Shown here in pieces: positions 9,029-15,894 of a stretch of 64,000 nt of DNA. Source of the stretch: Nitrospirales bacterium (GTDB taxonomy: Bacteria; Nitrospirota; Nitrospiria; Nitrospirales; UBA8639). Position numbers and translations under genes: made by a program. The notes under the pieces are model-generated. The model worked only from the letters and a program-made list of their open reading frames with translations. It made no database searches and was not told where the DNA came from. Position 1 is the stretch's first letter, and each line of letters opens with the position of its first letter. The stretch is from assembly GCA_022828225.1 (NCBI GenBank), contig JAJEJG010000006.1, forward strand, positions 62,001 to 126,000. Reading direction: 5' to 3'.

Positions 9029-10222
9029 CTAAAAGAGGAAGATCATTTCACCTGCCAAAGTTGATTGGCTATCGCTCACGCCGTCGCCATCGGCAAAAGT
9101 ATTTCTGTTGGATTTGTCGTAACGGAATTCCGCCCGGGTGATAAGATTGGGGACCGGTTTGTATTGCAAGGTCCACGTGGTTTCCCACAATGTCTGATTG
9201 AAAGTTCCATCCCCTTGTGCGTCTGAAACCCAGGCTGGACAAACATGGGCATTGCCTATCGATTCATCACCGAAGCAAGAAAAGTAACCGGCCGCATCCT
9301 CAAATACTTCTGCACGGACGTGAAGTCCCCATTGATCGTTGAAGTCATAAATGGCGTATCCTGCCACGCCGTTCCAACGGGCATTGGTCGCTCCAGGGAC
9401 TTCCTGATTCCCGTAATAACCCTCAAGCACGAGTTCCAGTTGATCGGTGGCCTGCACGTCGATGATGCCTCCGACCTGCATGCGGTCCGCACTTTCCTCT
9501 CCAAAAGAGGTATCCTCTGGCCCCCAGAAGCCGAATATGGAAACCCCTAGGTTGTCCGCGGGTGCAAGCGAGAGAAGTGCTTCAATCGATTTACCGTTGT
9601 TCTCATCTCTTTGCAGCCCCTTAAAGGAATTGATGGCACTGACGGCCAACGAGGCGGAATCCGAGAAATCAACCGAGGCCCGGAACCCCGTCACCGTGAA
9701 CGGTTCACCGATACCAAACAGGAACGAACGAGAGAAATTGGGGTTGAGCGGGCTTTCGATCACTTCATACCCGATCAGCGTGTTCATACGTCCGGCTTGC
9801 AACGTGACATTATCCGCCGGCATGTATTGGACGTACGCTTCCTGAAAGTCAAAATCGTCGTTACCGGTCCCACCGGTAAATTTGGCGTCTTCCCCGAAGT
9901 TCAGCTTCAGACGGAACCCTGCCCGGTCGCTTAGAGCCCCTCCGGGACTCGCGGCCTTTTCCAGGACGAGTTGCGCCATGTTGGGCCTAAAAGAATTCGC
10001 GTCACCGTCAAAACTCCGGTTGTTGTTCACGCCGGTGGAAGGATTGTTGAAATTCTGCGTATACGACGTTTCCACGTAGCCGTACAGCGAAAGGTTGAGT
10101 TTATTCGACAAGGAATCATCGTCGGCCAGCGCGACGGAACTCAATAGTGGCAAAGGTAGCCACCCAACGACCGCCATACTAAAAACAAACAAAACCATCC
10201 GTGTTATCATGGGTTTGGTCAT
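9029..10222 (-). CDS. Outer-membrane beta-barrel porin (OmpL-like family)
   Basis: A 397-residue protein with a signal peptide (charged MTKPMITR start, hydrophobic core, cleavage near SSVALADDDS) followed by alternating amphipathic strands. It begins LSLYGYVETSYTQNFNNPST and ends with a terminal phenylalanine (GEMIFLF), the usual outer-membrane insertion signal. Segments such as YVQYMPADNVTLQAGRMNT and YYGNQEVPGATNARWNG resemble the putative beta-barrel porin-2 (OmpL-like) family. The ATG at 10222 is chosen because AAGGAGA lies seven bases upstream; a longer version would only add a non-signal leader. It heads the ammonium cluster, so it may admit ammonium or another small nitrogen compound to the periplasm. 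That substrate is inference. Confidence 0.78.
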   Translation of the reverse strand: MTKPMITRMVLFVFSMAVVGWLPLPLLSSVALADDDSLSNKLNLSLYGYVETSYTQNFNNPSTGVNNNRSFDGDANSFRPNMAQLVLEKAASPGGALSDRAGFRLKLNFGEDAKFTGGTGNDDFDFQEAYVQYMPADNVTLQAGRMNTLIGYEVIESPLNPNFSRSFLFGIGEPFTVTGFRASVDFSDSASLAVSAINSFKGLQRDENNGKSIEALLSLAPADNLGVSIFGFWGPEDTSFGEESADRMQVGGIIDVQATDQLELVLEGYYGNQEVPGATNARWNGVAGYAIYDFNDQWGLHVRAEVFEDAAGYFSCFGDESIGNAHVCPAWVSDAQGDGTFNQTLWETTWTLQYKPVPNLITRAEFRYDKSNRNTFADGDGVSDSQSTLAGEMIFLF

Positions 10223-10331
10223 TGTCGGTTCTCCTTTTGAAAATTCGTTATTGGTAACTGAAAAATGCGGTTCATGCCCCGTCCCCCCTTTTCCTGAATG
10301 AAAAAGGCTCGGTTTCTGCTTCTCTGGAACC

Positions 10332-10368
10332 AAAAAAAAGCCCCCAACCCCTTTTTACGTGGTTGAGG
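10332..10368 (-). terminator. Terminator-like hairpin in the porin leader
   Basis: On the minus strand CCTCAACC pairs with GGTTGGGG (one G-T pair), followed by GC and eight T residues ending at 10332. It is a classical intrinsic terminator but lies 110 bases upstream of the porin start and is oriented with it, with no minus-strand gene before it. It could be an attenuator or the end of a small RNA. Confidence 0.65.
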
Positions 10369-10396
10369 ACTTCATCGTCCTTTGAATACAAATAAT

Positions 10397-10427
10397 AAAA
10401 GCCGAGACACTCGACAATGAGGCTTTT
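10397..10427 (-). other. Second hairpin in the porin upstream region
   Basis: AAAAGCC (10397-10403) and GGCTTTT (10421-10427) form a stem, with an inner CGAG-ACA-CTCG hairpin. T-rich tracts follow in both directions, so it could terminate either strand. On the minus strand a TTGACT box, 17 bases before TAAAAA, lies just upstream (about 10425-10453). Confidence 0.4.
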
Positions 10428-10510
10428 TTACATCAGTTTCAGCTAACAGTCAAGACAAAATTGTTGAGAATTACATACGGAACCCAACCTGTGTTATAGA
10501 GATACCCGTT

Positions 10511-11347
10511 ATGTCTGAAAACTCCCCCTCACGTTCGGATTCGTCGGGAAATTTTCCCGTACTCAACGAACCGCCTCCAAATCCCGGGGGCGGCAACACC
10601 CTTATTGTGGATCACACGGATTCTACTTGCTACTCCCGACCGAGTGCGGCTCTTAAGGACGCCGGACCTGAGGATCAGATATTTGTTCGTCCGGGGATCT
10701 ATGAAGATCGTTTATTCGGCACACAGCAACCGATTCACTTGATTGGAGCCGGACGGGACCACGTCCAAATTTTCAGCCGCCGAAGCGGCCCCTTGTATTT
10801 GCAACAAGTTCCCAGCGGCCGTATTTCCGGCATAACGTTCCGGTACGTCGGCAGCGACCAGCATTCCGCGATCAACATCTTTGATTCCACCTGCACGATT
10901 ACGCAATGCCGGGCCACGGAAGGCCTCCTGTCCGGAATCGTGATTTATGGTCCGAATTGCCGGCCGTCTCTTATCGACAACGAGGTATGCCAAAATCGCG
11001 AATCGGGCATTTTCTGTTTTGCCGGGGCACAGCCCTATCTGGCCAAAAACGTCTGTTTTGCCAATCACCATTTTGGCTTGGCGGTCAGAGACGATGGAAC
11101 TCGACCGGATTTTCTCAAGAACGTCTGCCATCATAATATGCTCAGCGGCATGCTCCTGTTTCATGGAGCGCAGGCCATGATCCTGGAAAATGAATGTTAC
11201 GACAACTGTCATTGGGGACTCGTCATGACGCCGGACTCCAAATCGACGCCGGAGCTGGACCAACTCCTATCCTGTAACACCCTTGCTCAAAACCCGCGAG
11301 GAGCCTGTATCGTCACGGAACAGCCTCTCGGAGAGATTGGGCGTTAG
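10511..11347 (+). CDS. Right-handed parallel beta-helix protein, probably cytoplasmic
   Basis: A 278-residue protein built of repeated coils with the pattern of NosD/pectate-lyase-like beta-helices: for example VCQNRESGIFCFAGAQPYLA, then VCFANHHFGLAVRDDGTRPD, then CHHNMLSGMLLFHGAQAMIL, then CYDNCHWGLVM. No signal peptide or membrane segment is visible, which is uncommon, since most bacterial proteins of this fold are exported. It is rich in cysteine. The N-terminal 30 residues are proline- and serine-rich. It is transcribed divergently from the porin-amt cluster with a weak ribosome-binding site. Similar folds occur in carbohydrate-processing enzymes and in regulators of copper-cluster assembly, but no catalytic residues can be named here, so the function is unknown. 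Confidence 0.72.
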   Translation: MSENSPSRSDSSGNFPVLNEPPPNPGGGNTLIVDHTDSTCYSRPSAALKDAGPEDQIFVRPGIYEDRLFGTQQPIHLIGAGRDHVQIFSRRSGPLYLQQVPSGRISGITFRYVGSDQHSAINIFDSTCTITQCRATEGLLSGIVIYGPNCRPSLIDNEVCQNRESGIFCFAGAQPYLAKNVCFANHHFGLAVRDDGTRPDFLKNVCHHNMLSGMLLFHGAQAMILENECYDNCHWGLVMTPDSKSTPELDQLLSCNTLAQNPRGACIVTEQPLGEIGR

Positions 11348-11497
11348 CGCAAGACAAAATCTTCCGAAAGAACGGTCCCGTACCAGAAACGGTTGAGGCA
11401 GGGAATGAAAAATTCACAAGGCAGGAGGGACTTGGGGCACTAGAAGAAAAAATCCGGTCAGGTGCGTTCAACCCGTGACGTATCCGGCTGGCTTTTC

Positions 11498-11719
11498 TTA
11501 GGGCGAGAAGACCGTGGGCATGATCCGGCCCCACGTGATGCGTTGCCAGATTCGTTCGTGCCCCCAATACAGCAAGACTTTCGCCAACGCATCGAAACTG
11601 CCGACAATCGCCGCCGCCGCGAGTTCACCCGAATACAGATAAACGACGAATGTGGTCACCATCGTGGCCAAGACCCTCCAACTGATACCTTTCACCACGC
11701 TTCGAAGATGTGTTTCCAT
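11498..11719 (-). CDS. Small DUF2061 membrane protein
   Basis: A 73-residue protein of the DUF2061 family. It begins METHLRSVVKGISWRVLATM and has two hydrophobic stretches (VTTFVVYLYSGE and AAIVGSFDALAKVLLYW) separated by a short loop, then ends with an HERIWQRI motif typical of the family. It should sit in the inner membrane. A GGAG lies six bases before the ATG. The gene begins 10 bases after the end of the Rrf2 regulator on the same strand, so the two probably form an operon. The biochemical role of the family is unknown. Confidence 0.75.
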   Translation of the reverse strand: METHLRSVVKGISWRVLATMVTTFVVYLYSGELAAAAIVGSFDALAKVLLYWGHERIWQRITWGRIMPTVFSP

Positions 11720-11729
11720 ACCCCACTCC

Positions 11730-12221
11730 TTATTGAGTCCTGCTGCTCAGGGCGTTATGTCCTCGACGACTGGGAGATTTCCGGACTCGACGCTTTCGAC
11801 CTTGATCATAAAATGCTTTCAACGTATATCCATCCAAGACGCCGGTGATGGCGTTTCTCACGTCAAACATGACGCTTTGTATCGGACAATCACGGGCCTC
11901 CGAATACGGACAGTCCTGACACGTCTGATAAGCCGTCTGGCTCACGCAGGGGATGGGAGCCAAGGGACCGTCTAAAATACGAATCACCTGCCCGACCGAT
12001 ACCTCTTCCGGGGGTTTAATCAACCGGTAGCCACCCTGCACACCGGGACGACTCCCCAGTATTCCTGCCCGCTTCAATTCCAATAGAATGGTTTCCAGGA
12101 ACCCCACGGGAATGTGTTGGACCTCGGCAATGTCGGATCGTCGCACGGCAGCCTGATCATACGCCTTTGTCAATTCAAGCAAGGCCCGCAATCCGTATTC
12201 GCTTTTCTTTGAAAGTTTCAT
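11730..12221 (-). CDS. Rrf2-family transcriptional regulator
   Basis: A 163-residue Rrf2 regulator. The N-terminal winged helix starts MKLSKKSEYGLRALLELTKA and continues through QHIPVGFLETILLELKRAGI and GVQGGYRLIKPPEEVSVGQV. The C-terminal part carries CVSQTAYQTCQDCPYSEARD and a further Cys, a cluster resembling the Fe-S or thiol-sensing cysteines of IscR, NsrR or CymR relatives. The arginine-rich tail (RKRRVRKSPSRR) is unusual. The ATG at 12221 is preferred over a TTG further upstream because it gives the canonical family start. A perfect inverted repeat begins one base upstream of the ATG, as expected for autoregulation. A DUF2061 gene follows in the same transcript. Confidence 0.88.
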   Translation of the reverse strand: MKLSKKSEYGLRALLELTKAYDQAAVRRSDIAEVQHIPVGFLETILLELKRAGILGSRPGVQGGYRLIKPPEEVSVGQVIRILDGPLAPIPCVSQTAYQTCQDCPYSEARDCPIQSVMFDVRNAITGVLDGYTLKAFYDQGRKRRVRKSPSRRGHNALSSRTQ

Positions 12222-12255
12222 ATTCTTAATAATGTTGAGCAAAGTTATTAAGAAT
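12222..12255. promoter_or_regulatory. Perfect 11-base inverted repeat, candidate Rrf2 operator
   Basis: ATTCTTAATAA (12222-12232) and TTATTAAGAAT (12245-12255) are exact reverse complements separated by 12 bases. The site abuts the start codon of the Rrf2 gene, in its promoter or leader. The length and AT-rich arms resemble operators of dimeric Rrf2 proteins. Its use by this regulator is inference. Confidence 0.65.
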
Positions 12256-12331
12256 TATCGGAAAAAATTTTCCTTTCTTCAACCTCATCCGCCGCAGGGC
12301 CGGCGACACGACAGATTCCGCAAAACAAGAT

Positions 12332-12407
12332 TGGTGGAGGGCAGGGGACTTGAACCCCCGACCCCAACGTTGCGAACGTTGTGCTCTCCCAACTGAGCTA
12401 GCCCCCC
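12332..12407 (-). tRNA. tRNA-Ala (anticodon CGC)
   Basis: The 76-base cloverleaf has acceptor GGGGGGC paired with GCCCTCC, including the G3-U70 wobble that marks alanine tRNAs. It has D-stem GCTC/GAGC, anticodon stem CAACG/CGTTG with loop TTCGCAA, T-arm GGGGG-TTCAAGT-CCCCT and an encoded CCA end. Confidence 0.96.
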
Positions 12408-12446
12408 ACGTCTCGCACTCTACCAAAAGGGCCGGCGCCCTGCAAT

Positions 12447-13073
12447 CTAATCAGGACATATATGGACGGTCCGGCCCGTCACGCTCAATCGTCCCTCCGC
12501 AAACAACCGAATGGCCCTGGGTAACAGGCCGTGCTCGACCTTCAGAATTCGTTCCGACAAAGCATCTTCGGTATCGCCTTCTTCCACGGGCACGGCTTGT
12601 TGCAGAATGATAGGCCCCGTATCCATGCCTTCAGTCACGAAATGAACCGTGCAGCCGGCGACTTTCACCCCATGGTCCAGTGCCTGTCGTTGAGCGTGCA
12701 AGCCGGGGAAACTCGGCAGCAGTGCAGGATGAATGTTCATGATGCGCGATTCATACGGATCAATGAGCACCGATGTGACAATTTTCATGTATCCCGCCAA
12801 GATGACCAATTGGACCTGGTGATACTGCAACGTCTCCAGCAATTTTTGGTCATACGCTTGCCGGGGGTCCGACGCGCCCGCGACCGACTTCGGGTCAAGG
12901 AACACGGTTGTCAGCCCATGCCGTTCCGCACGTTCCAGTGCCGGAACTCCCCGCTTGTTGCTGATCACGACCGCAATCTCAGCCTTGAGAGTTCCTGCCT
13001 CAATCTCGTTAATGATAGCTTGAAGATTGGATCCCCTGCCTGAAACAAGCACGCCAAGCCGGAGAACACTCAT
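12447..13073 (-). CDS. purN: Phosphoribosylglycinamide formyltransferase
   Basis: This enzyme transfers a formyl group from 10-formyltetrahydrofolate to GAR in purine synthesis. The 208-residue protein has the expected motifs: LGVLVSGRGSNLQAII (phosphate binding), VISNKRGVPALERA, LAGYMKIV, the catalytic core IMNIHPALLPSFPGLHAQRQ and VHFVTEGMDTGPIILQ with the catalytic aspartate. The ATG at 13073 is chosen because GGAG lies eight bases upstream and the family usually starts just before this motif. It lies 46 bases downstream of the RNA methyltransferase on the same strand and 40 bases before the tRNA-Ala. Confidence 0.95.
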   Translation of the reverse strand: MSVLRLGVLVSGRGSNLQAIINEIEAGTLKAEIAVVISNKRGVPALERAERHGLTTVFLDPKSVAGASDPRQAYDQKLLETLQYHQVQLVILAGYMKIVTSVLIDPYESRIMNIHPALLPSFPGLHAQRQALDHGVKVAGCTVHFVTEGMDTGPIILQQAVPVEEGDTEDALSERILKVEHGLLPRAIRLFAEGRLSVTGRTVHICPD

Positions 13074-13118
13074 GGCAGCATCTCCATACATCTCGACTCA
13101 CCGATTCGAACATCTGCC

Positions 13119-14429
13119 TTACGCACGAACGAGTTCCACCAGGGTTTCGACCTGCGCGGTCTGCGGGAACATGTCAAACGCCTGCACTCGCCGGACGCGA
13201 TAGTGAGTCGCACACAGCCGGTTGAGATCTCGAGCCAAAGAGGACGCGTCACAGGAAAGATACAGCACGCGGGGCACCCGGATACGCTCCAGGGATTCGG
13301 TGCATAGTCGGCTCAACCCCGCACGCGGCGGATCCATCACGATCACGTCGTAGTCATCGGCGGTCACGGTCTCCAAAAAGTCCTCGACTTTGGCCGCACG
13401 GACACGATAACGACCGACGTGGTTCTGAGAGGCCGATCGTTTCGCATCAGCCACGGCATAAGGATTTTCCTCGATTTCCGTGACCAATGCTCCGTTCTTT
13501 GCCAAACCCAGACCCAGGCATCCGACCCCGGCATAGAGCTCAAGCACGCGCAATTGTCGACCCTCGCCGTTCACCCAATCGGCCACGGTTTTGAAAATCA
13601 ACGAATAGACCGACCAATTCGCCTGCATGAACGACCGGTCGCTGATCCGAATGACCATATCCTGAAATCGGTCAAACAGATGCGCTTCTCCCCTGACGAC
13701 CCGCCGCACGTACTTTCTTTGAGACGCGGTCACGGAGGAGGAGGTCAGGACGCACCCAACCACGGTAGGAATATCCTCGAACAATGCCAGAAGGCCGTTT
13801 GCCTGATGTGATGACGCACGAGGCACCGTGCAGAGGATCAGGTGTGTCCCGAACGCGCCCGAAGAACGAATTTCCACGTGTGAGAGAAACGCGGGTAGCT
13901 TACGCAGACCAGCCAACCGTCCTTCGACGTGCGCAATCACCTGTTCCATGGGTTTTGAAACCAACAGGCAACTCGCTCCTTTGACCGGGCTGTGCGACCG
14001 TTCCCTGACGAATCCGAGATGAAACGTCCCGTGGTGCTGAAAGACCCTGAAGCGGACTCTTTGCCGGTATTCGTAGGGCAAGGGAGAAGGGACGGGATTC
14101 TTGAAGTCCACCTGCTGGATCCGGCCGATACGCGAAAAGGCTTCTTCCAACATGTCCTGTTTATATTGCAATTGTGCTTCATAGCGAACATGCTGAAATT
14201 GGCAGCCTCCACAGGCGTCGTAGACGGCACATGGAGCTTGAACGCGATGGGGCGATGCTTCATGAACTTCGTGAAGAGTCGCAAACTGGTAATCGGAATG
14301 CCGGTCGCCGGGGATAGCCGTGACCACTTCGCCGGGTAATCCGCCACGGACGAACGTCACCATGGAATCTGACCGGGAGAGACCCCATCCGCCGGCAACC
14401 ACCCGTTCAATGGTGAAAGGCTGAGGCAT
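13119..14429 (-). CDS. rlmD: 23S rRNA (uracil-5-)-methyltransferase family protein (RlmD/RumA type)
   Basis: A 436-residue SAM-dependent m5U methyltransferase acting on RNA. It has an N-terminal TRAM-like domain, four Fe-S cluster cysteines (C-A-V-Y-D-A-CGGC and a later C in GASCLLVS), the SAM motif LELYAGVGCLGLGLA, the MDPPRAGLS motif and LSCDASSLARDL, whose cysteine is the catalytic nucleophile. It ends with the general-base region FDMFPQTAQVETLVEL. RlmD, RlmC and TrmA share this layout; the TRAM and Fe-S features favour RlmD/RlmC over TrmA, but the exact uridine is not decided by sequence. Its ATG overlaps the ntrX stop (TGATG), so it is translated with the NtrYX operon. Confidence 0.85.
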   Translation of the reverse strand: MPQPFTIERVVAGGWGLSRSDSMVTFVRGGLPGEVVTAIPGDRHSDYQFATLHEVHEASPHRVQAPCAVYDACGGCQFQHVRYEAQLQYKQDMLEEAFSRIGRIQQVDFKNPVPSPLPYEYRQRVRFRVFQHHGTFHLGFVRERSHSPVKGASCLLVSKPMEQVIAHVEGRLAGLRKLPAFLSHVEIRSSGAFGTHLILCTVPRASSHQANGLLALFEDIPTVVGCVLTSSSVTASQRKYVRRVVRGEAHLFDRFQDMVIRISDRSFMQANWSVYSLIFKTVADWVNGEGRQLRVLELYAGVGCLGLGLAKNGALVTEIEENPYAVADAKRSASQNHVGRYRVRAAKVEDFLETVTADDYDVIVMDPPRAGLSRLCTESLERIRVPRVLYLSCDASSLARDLNRLCATHYRVRRVQAFDMFPQTAQVETLVELVRA

Positions 14430-15790
14430 CAGTGTTCCGAACGAAAATCCACGCTCAACATTTTAATCTTTCGATGAAGGTGACTTCGTTCGATCTTCAG
14501 ATCGTCTGCGGTCTTCGAGACGTTCCAATTGTTTTCCCGTAAACGAAGGGTAATGTACTCGCGTTCAAACGCGTTCCGGGCCTCACGCAGGGAATCATAA
14601 GCATCCAGGGGATTGACCCGATTGAATCCTCGCGGCATAAACGGCAAGACGTCGTCGACCTCAATATTGTTTTTCGGGACCATAATCATCAGACGCTCGA
14701 CTTGATTGCGAAGTTCCCGGATGTTGCCCGGCCAATCATGACGCGCCAGCACATCCAATGCCGCTGAAGTGATGTCTTTCAATTTCACTCCCTGCTCTTC
14801 TGCGTGAATCTTCAAAAAATGGTGAGTGAGAGCCGGAATATCCTCACGCCGTGCACGAAGCGGCGGGATTTCTATCGGCAACACGTTCAACCGGTAAAAC
14901 AGGTCTTCGCGAAAGTTCCCTTTTTCGATTTCGTGCTGAAAGTCCTTATTGGAAGCCGCGAGGACGCGAACATTGACCTTAATCAATTTTCCGCCTCCGA
15001 CCCGGGTAAAATGCTGCTCCTCCAGGACGCGAAGCACTTTGGCTTGAGTCGCCAAGCTCATATCGCCGATTTCGTCGAGGAACAGGGTGCCGCCGTCGGC
15101 AAAGTCAAATTTCCCGCGTTTTTGGCCGACGGCTCCCGTAAATGCGCCGCGTTCATGTCCGAACAATTCCGTCTCAATCAACGTCTCGGGAATGGCCGCA
15201 CAATTGACTTCAACAAACGGACGATTATGGCGGGGGCTTTGCAGGTGGATGGCCCTGGCCACCAATTCCTTCCCTGTCCCGTTTTCCCCGGAAATCAGCA
15301 CACGACTGTGAGTCGGCGCCGCAGCCGCGATTTGCTGTCGCAACTTCTCCATCACGGCCGAAGCCCCAACGAGTTTTGATTGACGCTCAACCTTGACACG
15401 AAGGTTGATATTTTCTTCTTCCAGCTTGTGTTGATTTAAGGCATTCCGGACCAGAATCGTGACCTTTTCAAGGTCCAACGGCTTTTCCAGGTAGTCATAG
15501 GCCCCCAACTTCGTGGCTTTCACTGCGGTTTCGACGGAGCCGTGACCGGACATCATGATGACCATCATGCTGGGAAAGAGCTTGCGTACGCGCGTCAAGA
15601 CTTCCAACCCGTCCAGTTCCGGCATCCAAATATCCAGAATCACGACGTCCGGCGGCTCCATTTGAATGACTTTCAGAGCCTCTTCACCGTTTTTTGCGAG
15701 CGTAATCTGATACCCCTCGTCTTCCAAAATACTGCTCAGGGTATTCAAGATGGACGGCTCATCATCAACGACGCAGATGGTACCGGACAT
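14429..15790 (-). CDS. ntrX: Sigma-54-dependent response regulator NtrX
   Basis: A 453-residue transcription factor with three parts. The receiver domain (residues 1-120) has phospho-acceptor aspartate in VVILDIWMPELDG. The AAA+ domain has Walker A GENGTGKE, the sigma-54 contact loop GAFTGA and Walker B GTLFLDEIGD. A C-terminal Fis-type helix-turn-helix reads NNWNVSKTADDLKIERSHLH. It is the partner of the NtrY kinase encoded directly upstream. The ATG at 15790 is chosen over one at 15796, because GGAGGA touches the earlier codon and sits six bases from this one. The family controls nitrogen or envelope and redox genes through RpoN; targets here are unknown. Confidence 0.92.
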   Translation of the reverse strand: MSGTICVVDDEPSILNTLSSILEDEGYQITLAKNGEEALKVIQMEPPDVVILDIWMPELDGLEVLTRVRKLFPSMMVIMMSGHGSVETAVKATKLGAYDYLEKPLDLEKVTILVRNALNQHKLEEENINLRVKVERQSKLVGASAVMEKLRQQIAAAAPTHSRVLISGENGTGKELVARAIHLQSPRHNRPFVEVNCAAIPETLIETELFGHERGAFTGAVGQKRGKFDFADGGTLFLDEIGDMSLATQAKVLRVLEEQHFTRVGGGKLIKVNVRVLAASNKDFQHEIEKGNFREDLFYRLNVLPIEIPPLRARREDIPALTHHFLKIHAEEQGVKLKDITSAALDVLARHDWPGNIRELRNQVERLMIMVPKNNIEVDDVLPFMPRGFNRVNPLDAYDSLREARNAFEREYITLRLRENNWNVSKTADDLKIERSHLHRKIKMLSVDFRSEH

Positions 15791-15894
15791 GCTCATTCCT
15801 CCAAGTCATGCGAACTCACCAACTGAAACAACATCAATATGATGCGCGAATATACCGACTGTGGTCTTGTGTTGTCATGCATCATTTCCAACCG

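Noticed and set aside
10255-10290. Possible sigma-54 promoter before the porin (GG and GC ten bases apart near 10265-10280, minus strand)
   Set aside because: Only the GG/GC skeleton fits; the other consensus positions fail, and no such site was found before PII either.
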